Assembly: GCA_039619475.1 (NCBI GenBank)
Contig: CM077116.1
Span: 173,009,863-173,073,862, forward strand
Reading direction: 5' to 3'
DNA: 64,000 nt
From: Icerya purchasi
Lineage: Eukaryota > Arthropoda > Insecta > Hemiptera > Monophlebidae
The position numbers were made by a program, and so were the translations under genes. Under the pieces are notes generated by a model. That model did no database searches. It was not told where the DNA came from and worked only from the letters and a program-made list of their open reading frames with translations. Shown here piece by piece: positions 1 to 13,600 of the stretch; the first letter of the stretch is position 1; each line of letters begins with the position of its first letter.

Positions 1-150
1 CGATGTCAGCTAGTATATCAAGTTTACCGAACAGTATTATGTCTTTTGCTTCGAACTCCGGTGGTAAGCCGAAATTGTTGTCTCGAAATGAACTTGTTGA
101 TCGATATAAGTTGATTATCAATAGAGCCAGTGAATATTTGCTGTTTTCCT
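1..150 (+). CDS. LYST: LYST exon a (partial at left edge)
   Basis: The frame starts at nt 3, with nt 1-2 being the end of a split codon, and it stays open to a strong donor (GTAAGT at 151). The peptide ends in RASEYLLFS and leaves one nucleotide for the next exon. The true exon start is outside the window. The ATG at nt 3 is probably internal. Confidence 0.75.
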
Positions 151-3100
151 GTAAGTAGTAATGAATGAACACACAATATCTATCTATCCATAATATATAT
201 ATATATATATGTAGTAATGATAACTGAAAAAAAAGAAACATTTATTTAGATAAATAAATCGTTCATCAAGAATATATAGAAATTAAATTTAAAGTCGTCT
301 AGCATGTTAATTTGAAATGAAAAACGTACAACACGCTGAAAGCACCATTTTTTGTAAATATTTAATATCACTTGGTTTTGAAAGCCCTCGGTTTTTTAAA
401 AACTATAAAAATGAATATTCTTGATCTTAAGAGTACTGAAATCGCGAATTTTAAATCTATATGTCTAAGGTCTGTGGCAAGTGTAATTTTTTAATCTAAA
501 CTAACAGTTATATTTTGATATAGAATTTTTAAAGGATCAGTGAATTAAGAGAATGCCGAAGTACCACTCTTCTCGAATAATATAATTTTTGAAATGTTTC
601 GTTATAATTATATTCAACTTGCTGCGATTTAAATTTAAATAAAAAGTTTAAATATAAAAATGGATGTTCCATGTTCAATGTTACGTAAATTTATATTAAC
701 TGCTAGATTACCGTTGATGTTTGTTACGTCTGATTGAACGCACGATTTTTTTCAATTTTGTTTCACTGCTCGTTCCTAAATTATTTTCTGCATTAAAATA
801 GGATTTTCCTACATATTATTAAACTTTTGCATTTTATGTTTTTTTTTTTACGTTAATTTTAATTATTTAAGAAAAATATAAATTCATGTAGACTTTTGTG
901 CTAACGTTAATGATGGATTATTTGAAAAATTTCTGTGCCCATTGTTGATGAAAAAAGTGCGATGCCTTCGTCAATTTTTATTATCCGTATTGGAAGAAAA
1001 AATACTGTTTTCAATATATGACCTTTTACTATTGTGAAAAAATGTTTTTATAAAGTCTGCGCGTGTTGATTATAATTAAAAAATACGTTTTGTCGACCTG
1101 AGGAATGATCTATACTTGTTGCGTTAACAGCTGCCGATATGATAACGGAAAAAGATATGCTATTTGCATCTGACTTATTTGGAACATTGATTAATAGCGT
1201 TTCCAATATCGTTTCTAAAAAAACGTACATACGCATTGGCTCTCCGTGGAGTTCTGTATACTGGTCTGCTAAGGAAATATTAAGGTAATTATTACAAAAA
1301 TCAGGTTTTCGGTAAAATTCGCGTTTAATATTAACTATTAGAATGCGTATAAAAATTTCCGAAACGAAATCTTTTCCTTACGTGTTAATTCTAGTTATAA
1401 AATTTCTAGTAAGAAAACAAACTACATGCAATGTTGCGATAAATGAACAAATTGTGCCTACAGCTTACACTAAGCATAGGATTTTATATTCGGTCAGTTT
1501 TAATTTAAACACATCGTACCCACTATTATATATTTAAATTTTGTTTATATTCTTTTTTACCTTTATTTAATTTTATGGTGTAGAAATTATAAAATATAAC
1601 TGAAGATTTTCATTCAAACAAAAAAGCTCTTTACAAAATCTAAAGTGCTCGGAAATTTTACGGAAAAAAATAAGAGAAAATTTTTAATCAGCAATAAAAT
1701 GTGAGAGTAAAAAAATTAAAAAAAAAAAAACATTCAACAAGGCAGATTGCAGAAAAAGAAAAAAAGAACTTTTACGCGAACTGTAAGATATAAAACTAAT
1801 GGAAGGAGGTAGTAATGCTTTGAAAACTAACTAAAAAACAGAGTTAGTATTAAATAGGTGAATAAAGTGAGAAAATTGGAATTACAAATAGATGTCCTGC
1901 GGGTTAATAATTTGGCTAGTGTAACACTTTTGTTGTTTACACAAATGAATTGCGTACAGATTAAAATACTGCGACTTGCCTGCATTTGTAGGCAACATAA
2001 ACATAACTATACACAGCGGCGAAGGATTGAAAATAACAATTTTAGCAGCATTTTAGTAAACGCGATTATAAATGCATATATGAAAACAATCAGACTATAA
2101 GTTAAAATCCATCGCCGAAATCGAAAATCAATGATTCATTCAAATGAATTAGCACTTTGCAATGAGAAAAAATAAGTATCTGAAAGTTATCGCGATAGCC
2201 TAGTTGCTAGAGCACTTAGCTTCCGTTGCAGAAGTCGATCTCAAGTAACGACAGATATTATAAAATAAATAATTAAATTATTACGCGGAAGGCAAATCAC
2301 CATATGTGCGCTAATTGATGTGTAGTAGGCAGACACGCACGGGAGTCTGCATTTGTATATCGATAAATCAAACATTTACAATTACCTTCAAGTGTTGTCT
2401 TCCATCTACACCAGCGTTGCATATGATAATTGCCTAGAACACTACCTATATCTGTACAGCTATATGGAATGTACGAATAGGTACTCGCCAACGCTCAAAA
2501 ACTATGTACTATGATGATCATGATGATAATGGAAGTTATGATTTTGTATAGAGATTACATGGTGAATATATCTTCAAGAAACTATGTAAGTAAAGAAGCA
2601 ATGAAAGTGGTATTTTGAAGAGGAATAAAATCACGATATGTGAAATTCGACCTTGAAGTACAGTTGGAAAACTGACTTAGAAAAAATAAATGGATTGCGA
2701 ATGAAATTTCTGAAATCAATATTTGAGAAAGAAATTAAAACAGCATTCGGAATATTGAAAAACAAACACGTTTTGAAAGTTAAAGTGCTTTACTGAAGTA
2801 TGGTAATCTATAAAAATGTGTACGAACGTATTTAAAAATAACACATAATGAACACCCTTTCTCTTCTATGTACATCAAAAAGGTCGGAAACTGTTGATTA
2901 TAATAAAAAGTCCGAAATATATATATATATATAGTATAAATAGAAAAGTACTAATACAAATATCGAATAGAATATAAGAGGAAGTATTATAAAAAGCGGG
3001 AAACTGAAGAAAAATTTAAAAACAGCTGTAAAATTGCAAACGTTAAATAAAATAGATTTAAATTTTAGGACTATATACGAATGTAAATGCTAAATGTTAA

Positions 3101-4569
3101 CCAACTTTCATGTGTATGCAAATGATTACAATGATATAATTATAAATAATCTTGAAAAAAAACTACATTGTGTAAAAATGTTTCGAAAAATACAAATATA
3201 AAAATACAATATTTATTTGGAAGAATACTCGTAATTGAAAAATTGAAGTGTTAGCGTTTTTGAAATATAACTTTTGCAGTATTTTAATTGTTCAATTATT
3301 ATTTCAGTTAATGTTCCATATCTGAATATAAAATCGTTAAATTTCGTTACGGAAAGATAGTTTCAAATTTTCTTCAGCATAATTTCATATATACATATGT
3401 GTGTGTATGTTGTATGTATTGTTTCTTTGTTTTAATACACTTTTAGCGGTTTAATATTATTAATTTTTTATTTATCGACCCAGGCAACAAGCTGCGAATG
3501 TATTAATATGGTTGTTGAGCCCGTGCAGGCAGATTAGCTTACGAATGTACGCCGTTGAAATATTGCTGAACGAACCGAAAGCTAACGATATCATATCATC
3601 GCTTCTTCTGGTGAACTCCGACGTAAGTTATCGTCGGATACTATTTTTTTTTTATACGCATACCGAGAATAAAACGTCTGATCCGAACAGTATATATACA
3701 TATATACACTTCCATTCATTTTCAACTAATGCATTTCTTTTATACAATTTCGAGTATTTATTTTATTTGATGTCGCGAAAATTTAAATTAAACGGTTAAA
3801 TTAATCATTATGATACAAACACCAATCCGGATAATGGAAACTAGTATTTATTGCGTATTCTAAAAAATAATATTTTGAAATGCATAAATAATTCGATTTA
3901 AATTAAAATAATAAAGTTAAAATTATATACAATTGTACGCATTTGATTTGATTAATTGTTTTTTGTTAACATTCTGTCAACCTAAAGTAAAAAGTTTTTT
4001 TTTCAACTATCGAAGCTCTTCCGTTCATTACTGTTTCATGAACGAGAATAAGTTTTAATTTACACGGCAAAAAATATAATTTTCTAAAATTTAACGAGGC
4101 ATTTGTTAGTAGACAATCATCGTTATATTTTGTGAACCTATTTTAATTATTATGCGTTGGAAAAAATTTTAAAAATTTTAAGAAGTCGATTTTTCAACTG
4201 TAATTTTAGAAAGGTTTTTTATTCTGTTTCCGTTAGATCGAACAAAAATTTATTATATTTCTGTGGCATTTGATGTATTCAAAAAGTTCGGAACTTTCCG
4301 AAACTGAATTGGAAGCTTGCGAAGAATTAAAAAATTGTCTACAAAATTGGGGTGTAATTTCGTCGCAAGCTATCGGACATACGCACGATAGATGGCAGTT
4401 CGAGGTGATGTCAACAATGAGAGATTTATCCGGACAGTATTGGGATTTAGAAAAAGCTCAACGTGTTTCTGTTTCAAAGTATGTTCATTGTGTGGATTAT
4501 AACATTATTATTTTTTTTTGTTTGTTTTATTTTGCCTTCACCACTCGCGTTAAGAACGCATCAATATTA

Positions 4570-4616
<47 letters not shown>

Positions 4617-7600
4617 GATTTGATTAGTATTATTATTATTATTATTATAGCTAAAGGTCATTGTGGCGCATTACCTGATTTGATTGGTCAGACGCCCAGC
4701 TAAATTGAAAGTCGGTGTACACTCCTCGACTCGACATTAGTCAGTCAGTTTATATTCGACTGATAGATTTTTCATTTTATAGTGAATTTTGATTAATTTA
4801 AAATTGGATAAATTATAATGTCTAGTTAAGTTCGTTGCAAAAAGTTATGGATTTTATTGTTTTTTACATGAATTTTTTAAATGTAAAGGGGAAAGGAGAG
4901 GTTAACAAACTCGTCTTATTAAAAATGGACAAAATTATAAAAAGGTGAACATTTACGTATTTTCATATAGTTGATGAATGTGCATCGATTACAATCATCG
5001 TATACTACAGGTTAATACATGAAGTATATATATATCTTAAAAGTACAATAAATTAATTATAGAATTGCATAAAACATCGGAAATTTGACTGTCACATCTT
5101 CTAATTCAGCGATGAAAAGCGCTGTGTGACGTATGTTCGCCCCGTTTTTTTCGGTACATGTCCTACTACGTTAATTTCTTGCTAGTTTTTTTATATATTC
5201 CTCTTCATATTGTTCACACAAATTTTTGAGAATATTCATTGCCCTAAGAATTATTTAAGTAAAATTCGTTAAAATTGAAAATAAAACCTGAAAGCGAGCT
5301 CGCATTACAACTGTACATTTTTTAAAAGTAGTTATAATTATTTATAGCAAAAAAAATTCAATTGTTTACGTACGGAGATGTGAATGATAAAATATCGTTC
5401 GTTCGATGTTATCGACACCATTTGCCTTACTGTTTTTACCTTTTCTATCAAAAAATATACTTGTTGTTTAAATTTATTTTCACTTTTATAATATCGGGAG
5501 GTTTATCTCAGACATAAATTCCCTGATTTATTTATTCATTTAATTAACTAATTACGTTCTCAGTCAGAATAAAAAGAATTATACTACCTTTTTATGTCTA
5601 ATTTAAAATACGAATATTAAGTACATAATGATTCACGTAATTCATTACCAATTATTAATTAGGTTTTTGTATTATTAATAACAAAATTAATAATAAAATA
5701 CTGCGGAATTTATTAGTTCCACGTTGCCCCATTTAGATAGCTACATTAAATGTTTGGCTTATAGCCGAATACTTTTTTTTTTTTTTTTTTTTTTATTGTA
5801 GAAATGTCTTAGAATATTAATATATCAGAAAGAAAATAACTTTTTAAATTTGTACAGGTGTATTTACAAGTGGGATACATTAACTAAGCAAATATCGCAA
5901 AGTGCTTTACAGATTTCCAGTAAGCTAGCATATTGTCAAGGAAAACAACGGAAAAAATTATTACACCTGATGAGGGAAAAACATAAACTAAGCGTTGAAG
6001 CAACCGTTCGTTGGCGAACTATTATAAAACAGATGACACATGAACGGGCCCCTTGGTGTGCGGCTGAATTGTATCCAAAGTAAATGATTTTTTATTATGT
6101 TTGTCTTCGAAAGCGGATATAATATATTAGTAGGTGATAATACACGTGGAAATTTTATATCATTAATCTCAACTTCCCGCATTTAAAAATTTAAAGTTTT
6201 GGAGTTTTCATATATACAAATACATATATAAAATGTTGAATGGCCAGATGGCGAAACTTAGGCACGGGGGGGATAATGAAAAATATTTTGTAAAGCCAGT
6301 ATACATATATATATATATATATATACGAGTATGTATACTGGCTTTACAAAATATTTTTCATTATCCCTCCCCCCGTGCCTAACTTTCGCCATGTGGCCAT
6401 TTAACATATTTTTTTTTTAATTATTTTATTAAGTTATCATTATTTATATATTATTAAAATAAATTACATTTTATACAATTAAGTTACGGAGTTTCATGTA
6501 TTGGTACAAAATGTAAGCACCTGATTTGGTTCTCGCACCATTTGTAATAAGGTTATTGGCATGGTCTTAAAGAATGTTAATGTTTTTTTTAAAAAATCTG
6601 TTCTATGATCATCATATATTTCACATTATCAAATAATGTGTTCAATTGAGCCAATCTCTCCGCATTCGCACAAATTATTCGTTATTGTACCCAGCTGATG
6701 TAATATTTCCGGAGTTTTCGTGTGACCCGTACATATTCGGGATATGTAACGTATATAGTCTCCACTCATTTTATTTGTAAACCATGTTTTCTTCTGTATG
6801 ATTCTTTGTATTTCGAAGTATTTCTTCCCAACATTCCCACTAGTTTTTCCATATTGTGCTTGCCATTCATTATTTATCATCTGCTCAATATGGAATATAT
6901 ATTCTATCTACGGTATTTTAACCTTTTCGGTTCTATTATTTCAATTTATTTTTCTAGCTGATTTGTTCACTATTTCCTTTACTTTGATATCACTGTGTCC
7001 AGGTATCCGTTTGAAATATATAACATTTTTATTTTTTTGAAATTTATCAATAATATTTAGTATATTACATATTGTGTGTTGTCGGTGATAGATTTTTTTT
7101 TTCTAATTATTTTTTGTATTGCTGATATGTAATCTGTCAATATTAAAAAAAATTTATTTTGTACCTTCCCGATTGTTCTTAATGCTTTCTGAATAGCCAT
7201 TATTTCGCTGTATATGATGAATAAAGTTTTGGAAGTCGAAATGATTTTAAGTTATTTTTAGTTGTATTATACACATATACCGCTGCGGCACGTACTTGTT
7301 TGTCTTCTTTTATTGATCCATCTGTGTAAATCATTTGGAATTCATTATATTTGCTTTGTATTATGCTATTTAATATTTGTTCGTTTATATTATTATTGTT
7401 ATAAAATGTTCCTAAATCAACATCCGCACATATTGGTGTTATCCAATTTGAATACGATGTATTATAAGCCGGAGCTTTAATATTTGTTGATATGTTAATA
7501 TTATTTAATCTTTGATAGCTTTTAAGTAATAATGAGATCTTTTTTTTTCTCTCAATATTTAATGTGCACCGAAATATTTGCCAGTGTTATTATTTGTCTA

Positions 7601-10600
7601 TTAATAGGGTGTTGTCTCTGTGTTTTATATTTTAAGAATTCTTTGTCCGAACCTTTTTGTAAAAAAAAAAAAAAAACTAACTGGTAGCTCATTCAACCTG
7701 ATTTACATGGTTAGGTGAAGATGACATTGTTCCTAAGGCCAATTTGTGCGCTTTGTTCTATATCACCTCTATTGCTTTAAATTTTGTTTTTGCCATTGTA
7801 GCGCATATAATTCCTGAATATTCAATATGTGTTTTTATTAGTGATCTATAGATCATCAGGTTGGTTAGTGGATGACTACCCCATTTTAATCCATTAATTG
7901 CCCTTAGTATGTTAAGTCCTTTGTAGCATTTTTTTATTATTTCATCTTTCTCATATTTCTATGTTAATTTAGTGTCAAAGTAAATTCCTAAATATTTGTA
8001 AAGTTTTGTTATTCCTATCGTTTTATGGTTTATTCTTAAATATGGGCTGGCATCTGGCATTAATTCTGTGCCTAGTAAATATTACTCCTTTTGTTTTATC
8101 AACTGACAGAGTTAAATTTAAAGAATTCATTATATTCATTACTGGATTCAGTGCTTTTTGGCTTTATATTATAGTCGTTCTTAATGTGGCAGCTATGGTA
8201 TGTAGAACTATATTGTCTGCAAATTGTAAAATTTTTGTTTTCTTCTCGAATTTAATTTTATCTAGGTATATGATGTATATTGTGTACAGAATTGGACATA
8301 ATGTCGATCTCTGTGGTATCCCTTCATTGCATATAATTGCTGTATCCTTATATATTTTTCCCTGATGTTTAACGACAAGCTTCCTGTTACTGTAATAGTT
8401 AAATATTCAGTTACATACTATGGAGCCAATACCGATTTCTCTTATTATTCTATATCATGTTTTTAAGTTTACTTTGTCATATGGAGATTTTACGTCTAAA
8501 AAAAAAATGTAATTTGTAGATCTGTATTCGATATGTTTAGGTTGTCTCTTGCAGATCCTTTTTTTTAAAAGCCATATTGAGTTTTTGGGAACATATTTCT
8601 ATTAAATAACCACTACTCCATTCGATTTTTAATTAGTAGTTCCGTAGTTTTGCTTACATATGATGATAGTGTTATTGGCCTATATGATGCATGTACATTT
8701 TTTTCCTTATTACGTTTTAGAATTGGGCAAATTAGTTGATCTTTCCAAGATTCTGGGATATAATTTTGTTGTAATGAGTGATTATATATTTCTAGTAATA
8801 ATGTTAGTCCCACTTTTAATAAATTTCTTCTTGCTGCATATGGTATCTTATCCATTCCTACGCTAGTATTTTTATTATGGTTGATAGCTATTTTTCATTA
8901 GTGTATATATCTATCTACATCATCATTATTTTCTCAACCATTCGGTTAGTGAGCAACCTATTCGTACATTTTTTTAGCTGTGCAGATATAGGTTGTGTAC
9001 TAGGCAATTGTTATATGCAACGCGGATCTATACACGCAAGACTACTTTTGGAACTGATCGCAGCCGCTTATTTTATGCCGATTCGTATTTTTCTTTAAAT
9101 TATACGCAATGACTGCAGGTTCTATTTTCAGCTTCGAACTGAGCATTTTACAAATTCGGTAGTCTTTGTTACGAAGTGTCTTTTGTTTTTTTTTGTTTTT
9201 GCTTTTTTTTTTTTTGTGTGTGTGTGTACGCGCGCTATAGTTTTATTTCCGTTGTCGTTTACATGATTGTATCGGCGAGTACTGGGAAGCGTGGGTTAAT
9301 AGATTGCACAGGCGTGTCTGCTCGTACGTGTGTAAATAACATCATTTTATTTTAGTTAATGGTTATTTTCAGTTTTAATAGTCGTTACAATCATTAATTT
9401 ACTTGCCGACAAAACATCATGTACTTTTCTAGGCACCGTCTTACGAAGCTTCGTTATTAATTCTAGTTCTATTTTGTTTCGTTGCTCGGATTGAATTCTA
9501 GACTTCACTCTTGCTTCTCAGAAGAGCATACCTGCTAATTTTATAATAAATGTTAACTTATTGCCTGCAAAATCATCCGACCTTTTATGTTACGACCGTA
9601 AACGTTCCAGACACATTTACCACGTTGAAATTGCCTATCATCGAAAATTACAGCCTGATGATTACAGAGTTTCATACGGTTTTATATCGATCATTTGGCT
9701 AGTAATTTCGATTTTTAATCGACTATGCAATTTGTAATTGAATTAGATATATCGTTACCGAAACCAAACATGCAAAAACATTTTTCGTATTTCTTGTTGC
9801 GGCTTGAGAACGTTTGACGAAAAATCAATTATTTTTACGAGAAATAAGTGTCGAATTTAAGTAAAAGTTTCGTTAAATTTAAATTAATCCTTTTTTTATC
9901 GTTTCATTTTTGTGTAGATTCTGGGAATTAAGTCTACGTGAAGGACCTTCAAGAGTACGTAAACGATTATCTCAATGTGATCTAAATATCGACCGACGAT
10001 TTCTGAAGCCGCAGTTTGCCGATAAAATCAGTAAGTAATTTTGCGTAAATTGACACAGAAGATCATTGTTTTTTTTTTTTTCTCTCTTGTTTCAAGATGT
10101 ATGATAATTGTTGAACTTTTAAGCTCATTTTTTAAAATTATCTAACGAAATTCGGTAGATCTAAGTCGTTGTAGAAAAATATGCATAGTTTTACTGTTAA
10201 TTTTTTTCCCCAAAACTTTCGAAATTAATGCACGTCTGCTCATATAAATGTACTATTATGATTCCAATTTGTTGTTCGTTGCAATTGTACTTCTTAAAAG
10301 TAATACGTGTTTAAATATTTTATACTAGGAAAGTGTAAAACTGGAAAGAAATATTATGCTCTCTTATAAGTGAATAGCTTCACAAAATCTCGATGACAAG
10401 ACGTGTTTGAGATTACTTAAAGCGTACTTTAGGGTAGCAGGTAATCCGGTTGTTTTATTTTTCGGGACCTGTCTCTTTTAATTTTGTTCCAGATTTCTCT
10501 GGTACGAATTTCAGTTTCAGATTATGAGTAGATCTAAAAAACTAGCCGAGTCTGTAACCTCAAGTTTGCCAAGTGTACTCGTTTTATCTCATGTTTGCGC

Positions 10601-13600
10601 ATAAATTCAAATGGAAATTATAAATTTTGTAGTAAAAAAGTGATATATCTAATATGAAAATTTCATCATTTTTAAGAATTAATCGCGTTACAAATCAATC
10701 TTGGATTGGATTAAAACTTCTTCGGGGTTTTCATTAGTTTTACGTTAGATAATCGCATAAAACTGAGATCGATCAAGCAGTAATTGAAAAATTATTAAAT
10801 GAAATATCCGTAAATATGCGTTTTACCAGTAAAATTTTTAACGCGGTATTCCGAATATTCCCTAGGTAATCTACGTGATGATGAAATCCGTTTTTAGACA
10901 TGTCTAATTTAAAACGAATCGTTATCAATCCTTGATATGTGATTTGTGCAGTATTTGGACATTATATGGAAAGTTCCGGAATTTCTTTACGTGGAATTTA
11001 ATGTATTTGTGTTGTTTTTGTTTCGTTATATTAATATATGGTACACGTTTCTTTACGAATACGATACTAGTTTCGTTAAACGCACATGAAAAGAAACGGT
11101 TTTCGTATTATTTCGTAAGTTTTCGGCCAATTCTACCGTTTACATAGTAATTCGCTACATAATGTTTGTACATTTTATTACGAAATTCAGTAATAAAGAA
11201 ATCCGCGATGGATAATAACTTTTTGCTCTTTAATAAACCTTTTAAATGAAAAATTGATCGTTAAATAATGACACCTGATTTCGAAAGTACATTTAGTTGA
11301 TTTAAAAGTTTGGTATTTTTTAAAAGCACAATTTAGTGATTTTCATCTTAAATTTATCATTTTCATATAATAATCGCATTTCAAGGAGATACAGTGCGCG
11401 GAATTGCTTATTAAATTCTCGGAATGTGCCGATATCGCTCATCACTTTTACAAAGGCTTTTTCTCTGTAAATTTCGCTCAAATTTCACTGAATATCAACT
11501 TTTTTCTAATGCGACCTATTTGACTTAGTAAACCTACCTCTCTATGAATTGTACTTTCTCCTGAAAATTTTTGTAGCACATTAAATGATCAAAGAACTTT
11601 GGAAGCAGTCTTCCTATTTCATGCGACGATAATCTGCTGCCTGGAATTGTAGCGATTCTCGAGATTTTTAATAATTGTAAGTCAAATGTGATTATTCTTG
11701 CGCTGTATTCTGATTGCATTACTACGCCTCGCCATAATAGCATACTTTTTTCTATGGGGTTTTTAATTTTTAGTAATTTTACGTTAGTAAAAGAAATTTA
11801 ATTTTAATTTTTTATTATTCACGTCACACAGAGTCAGACGGGGATTATCGCCATTCCACATAATTGTAAACAATTAAGGAAATGGGTTCGTTATCCAATT
11901 TTTCTCATTCTTAATTTTTTATGCTTTTTCCTAGAATCATTTTCGCTTAATCGGATAAATGTTATTAAATTTTCGTTTCGCAACTTTTGTTATTATCTTT
12001 AGAATTTACTCTTAAACTAATGGGAAGGAATGAACAATTTTTCCTTTCTCAGATTTATTATAACATACCGAAAAAAGATAATGATTGTAATAATTTATTA
12101 TTTGACTTTCTTTACCGGTCTCTTATACGATAATTAATTGCTAAAAATTTACAGATGATACTCCGTATTGTCCGCTCAAGTATCTATTCGAAGAAGAGGG
12201 GTGCAATAAAATTTCGCATACACTACCGACTAATAATTTACCGGCTAACGAAAAAATTTCTCATATGAGTTCCGCGATAGTAATACAACCGTCACGAGAA
12301 ATTAGCGGTGAACTGTTGCTCGGAGAAAATACGTTGTACTTTATTGCGTCCGACAACACAGATTATTCGGTAGGTAAAGTTTTCCTCAACGTGACACTTA
12401 CGTCACCTACACATTTATCATAGTGCGATATATTCCGTACACCTACGAATACTTACTAAATGGAACTGAGGCTCCTCAGTGTACCATGTGCAGTGTTTCC
12501 CTCACCATTCACCATATCCTCAACGAATGCCCTTCATATTCCTTTGAAAAGAAATTTTTCAACCTACCTTCTTCCCTTCCCCTCATCCTTAAAGACAACT
12601 CCTCTTCATTATCCAATTTAATCCTTTTCCTCTTCATAAGTCCGGACTCTACTCACTGATCTAATCCTCCTTCTCCTCCCGTGTCACTAGCCATGGTTGC
12701 TGCACATGGCACGTAAAAATTTAATTTAATAATAATTTAATTGGTAACAGTACAGCTTTAATATTTGTGAGATCAATTTTTTTTTTTCCATTAATGTTAA
12801 GAGTCTGCTTCTTTTAATGGATTAAATGGAGATATACGTATCGAGGTGGTGGAAAATTAATAGTTCCTTAGAACTGACCGACGGAGTTCAAAATTAACTT
12901 TTAAACACGGAAGGATAATTAATAATTTTCTAATATTTTAAAGAGTAAAGTTAAAATCTGCTATTTTTTTCACTGTTTGCATTGTATTAACACGCACACT
13001 TATGTTCTCGCTAACAAACTTGTATCATTAGCGCGAAATTAAATTTTTTTAATTTCAGTTTCTTCATTTTTCATGAAATGTCTGCGGACTGCATAATTTT
13101 AAAACTGATAAATTTCATAATTATTTTGCACAGTGACCTGTATGATTTATTTTTTCAATAAATATATTGTTTCTTTTTCCTTTGCTGTTCTAAATTTAAA
13201 AAATACCAAATTTAAAGTAAGCGTTTCAAACAATAAACTAAACTAAAATTGTACGTTACACTACTTTTTTTATAGGAACATTTTAATTATAAAGATCTGC
13301 ACAGTTTAATGAATATAAAAATTTAAAAAATAGAATTAAAAATGATTTTTCTGACTAGTTCTAATATCGGAAAGAGAAATAGTAGCGTTCTGTAGCTTAA
13401 TTATTTAATTTTTAAACAAGACGAATTAAATATTTTTTAAACGATGGAAAAAATAAAAAGCTAATGTTCACGTTTTCTTTTATGTGTTGTTGTGTTACCA
13501 GAGTTTTATTATCTCTCGTTTAAATACGAATAGATAATTTACACTAACTGATTATATGAGCCGGATAAGCTTTAAACCTGTCGATCTTTTTCTTTTCTTT

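Noticed and set aside
11534..11743. 69-codon - frame, [19 protein letters not shown]
   Set aside because: It looked briefly like a LINE C-terminus, but no neighbouring RT motifs or tail are present.
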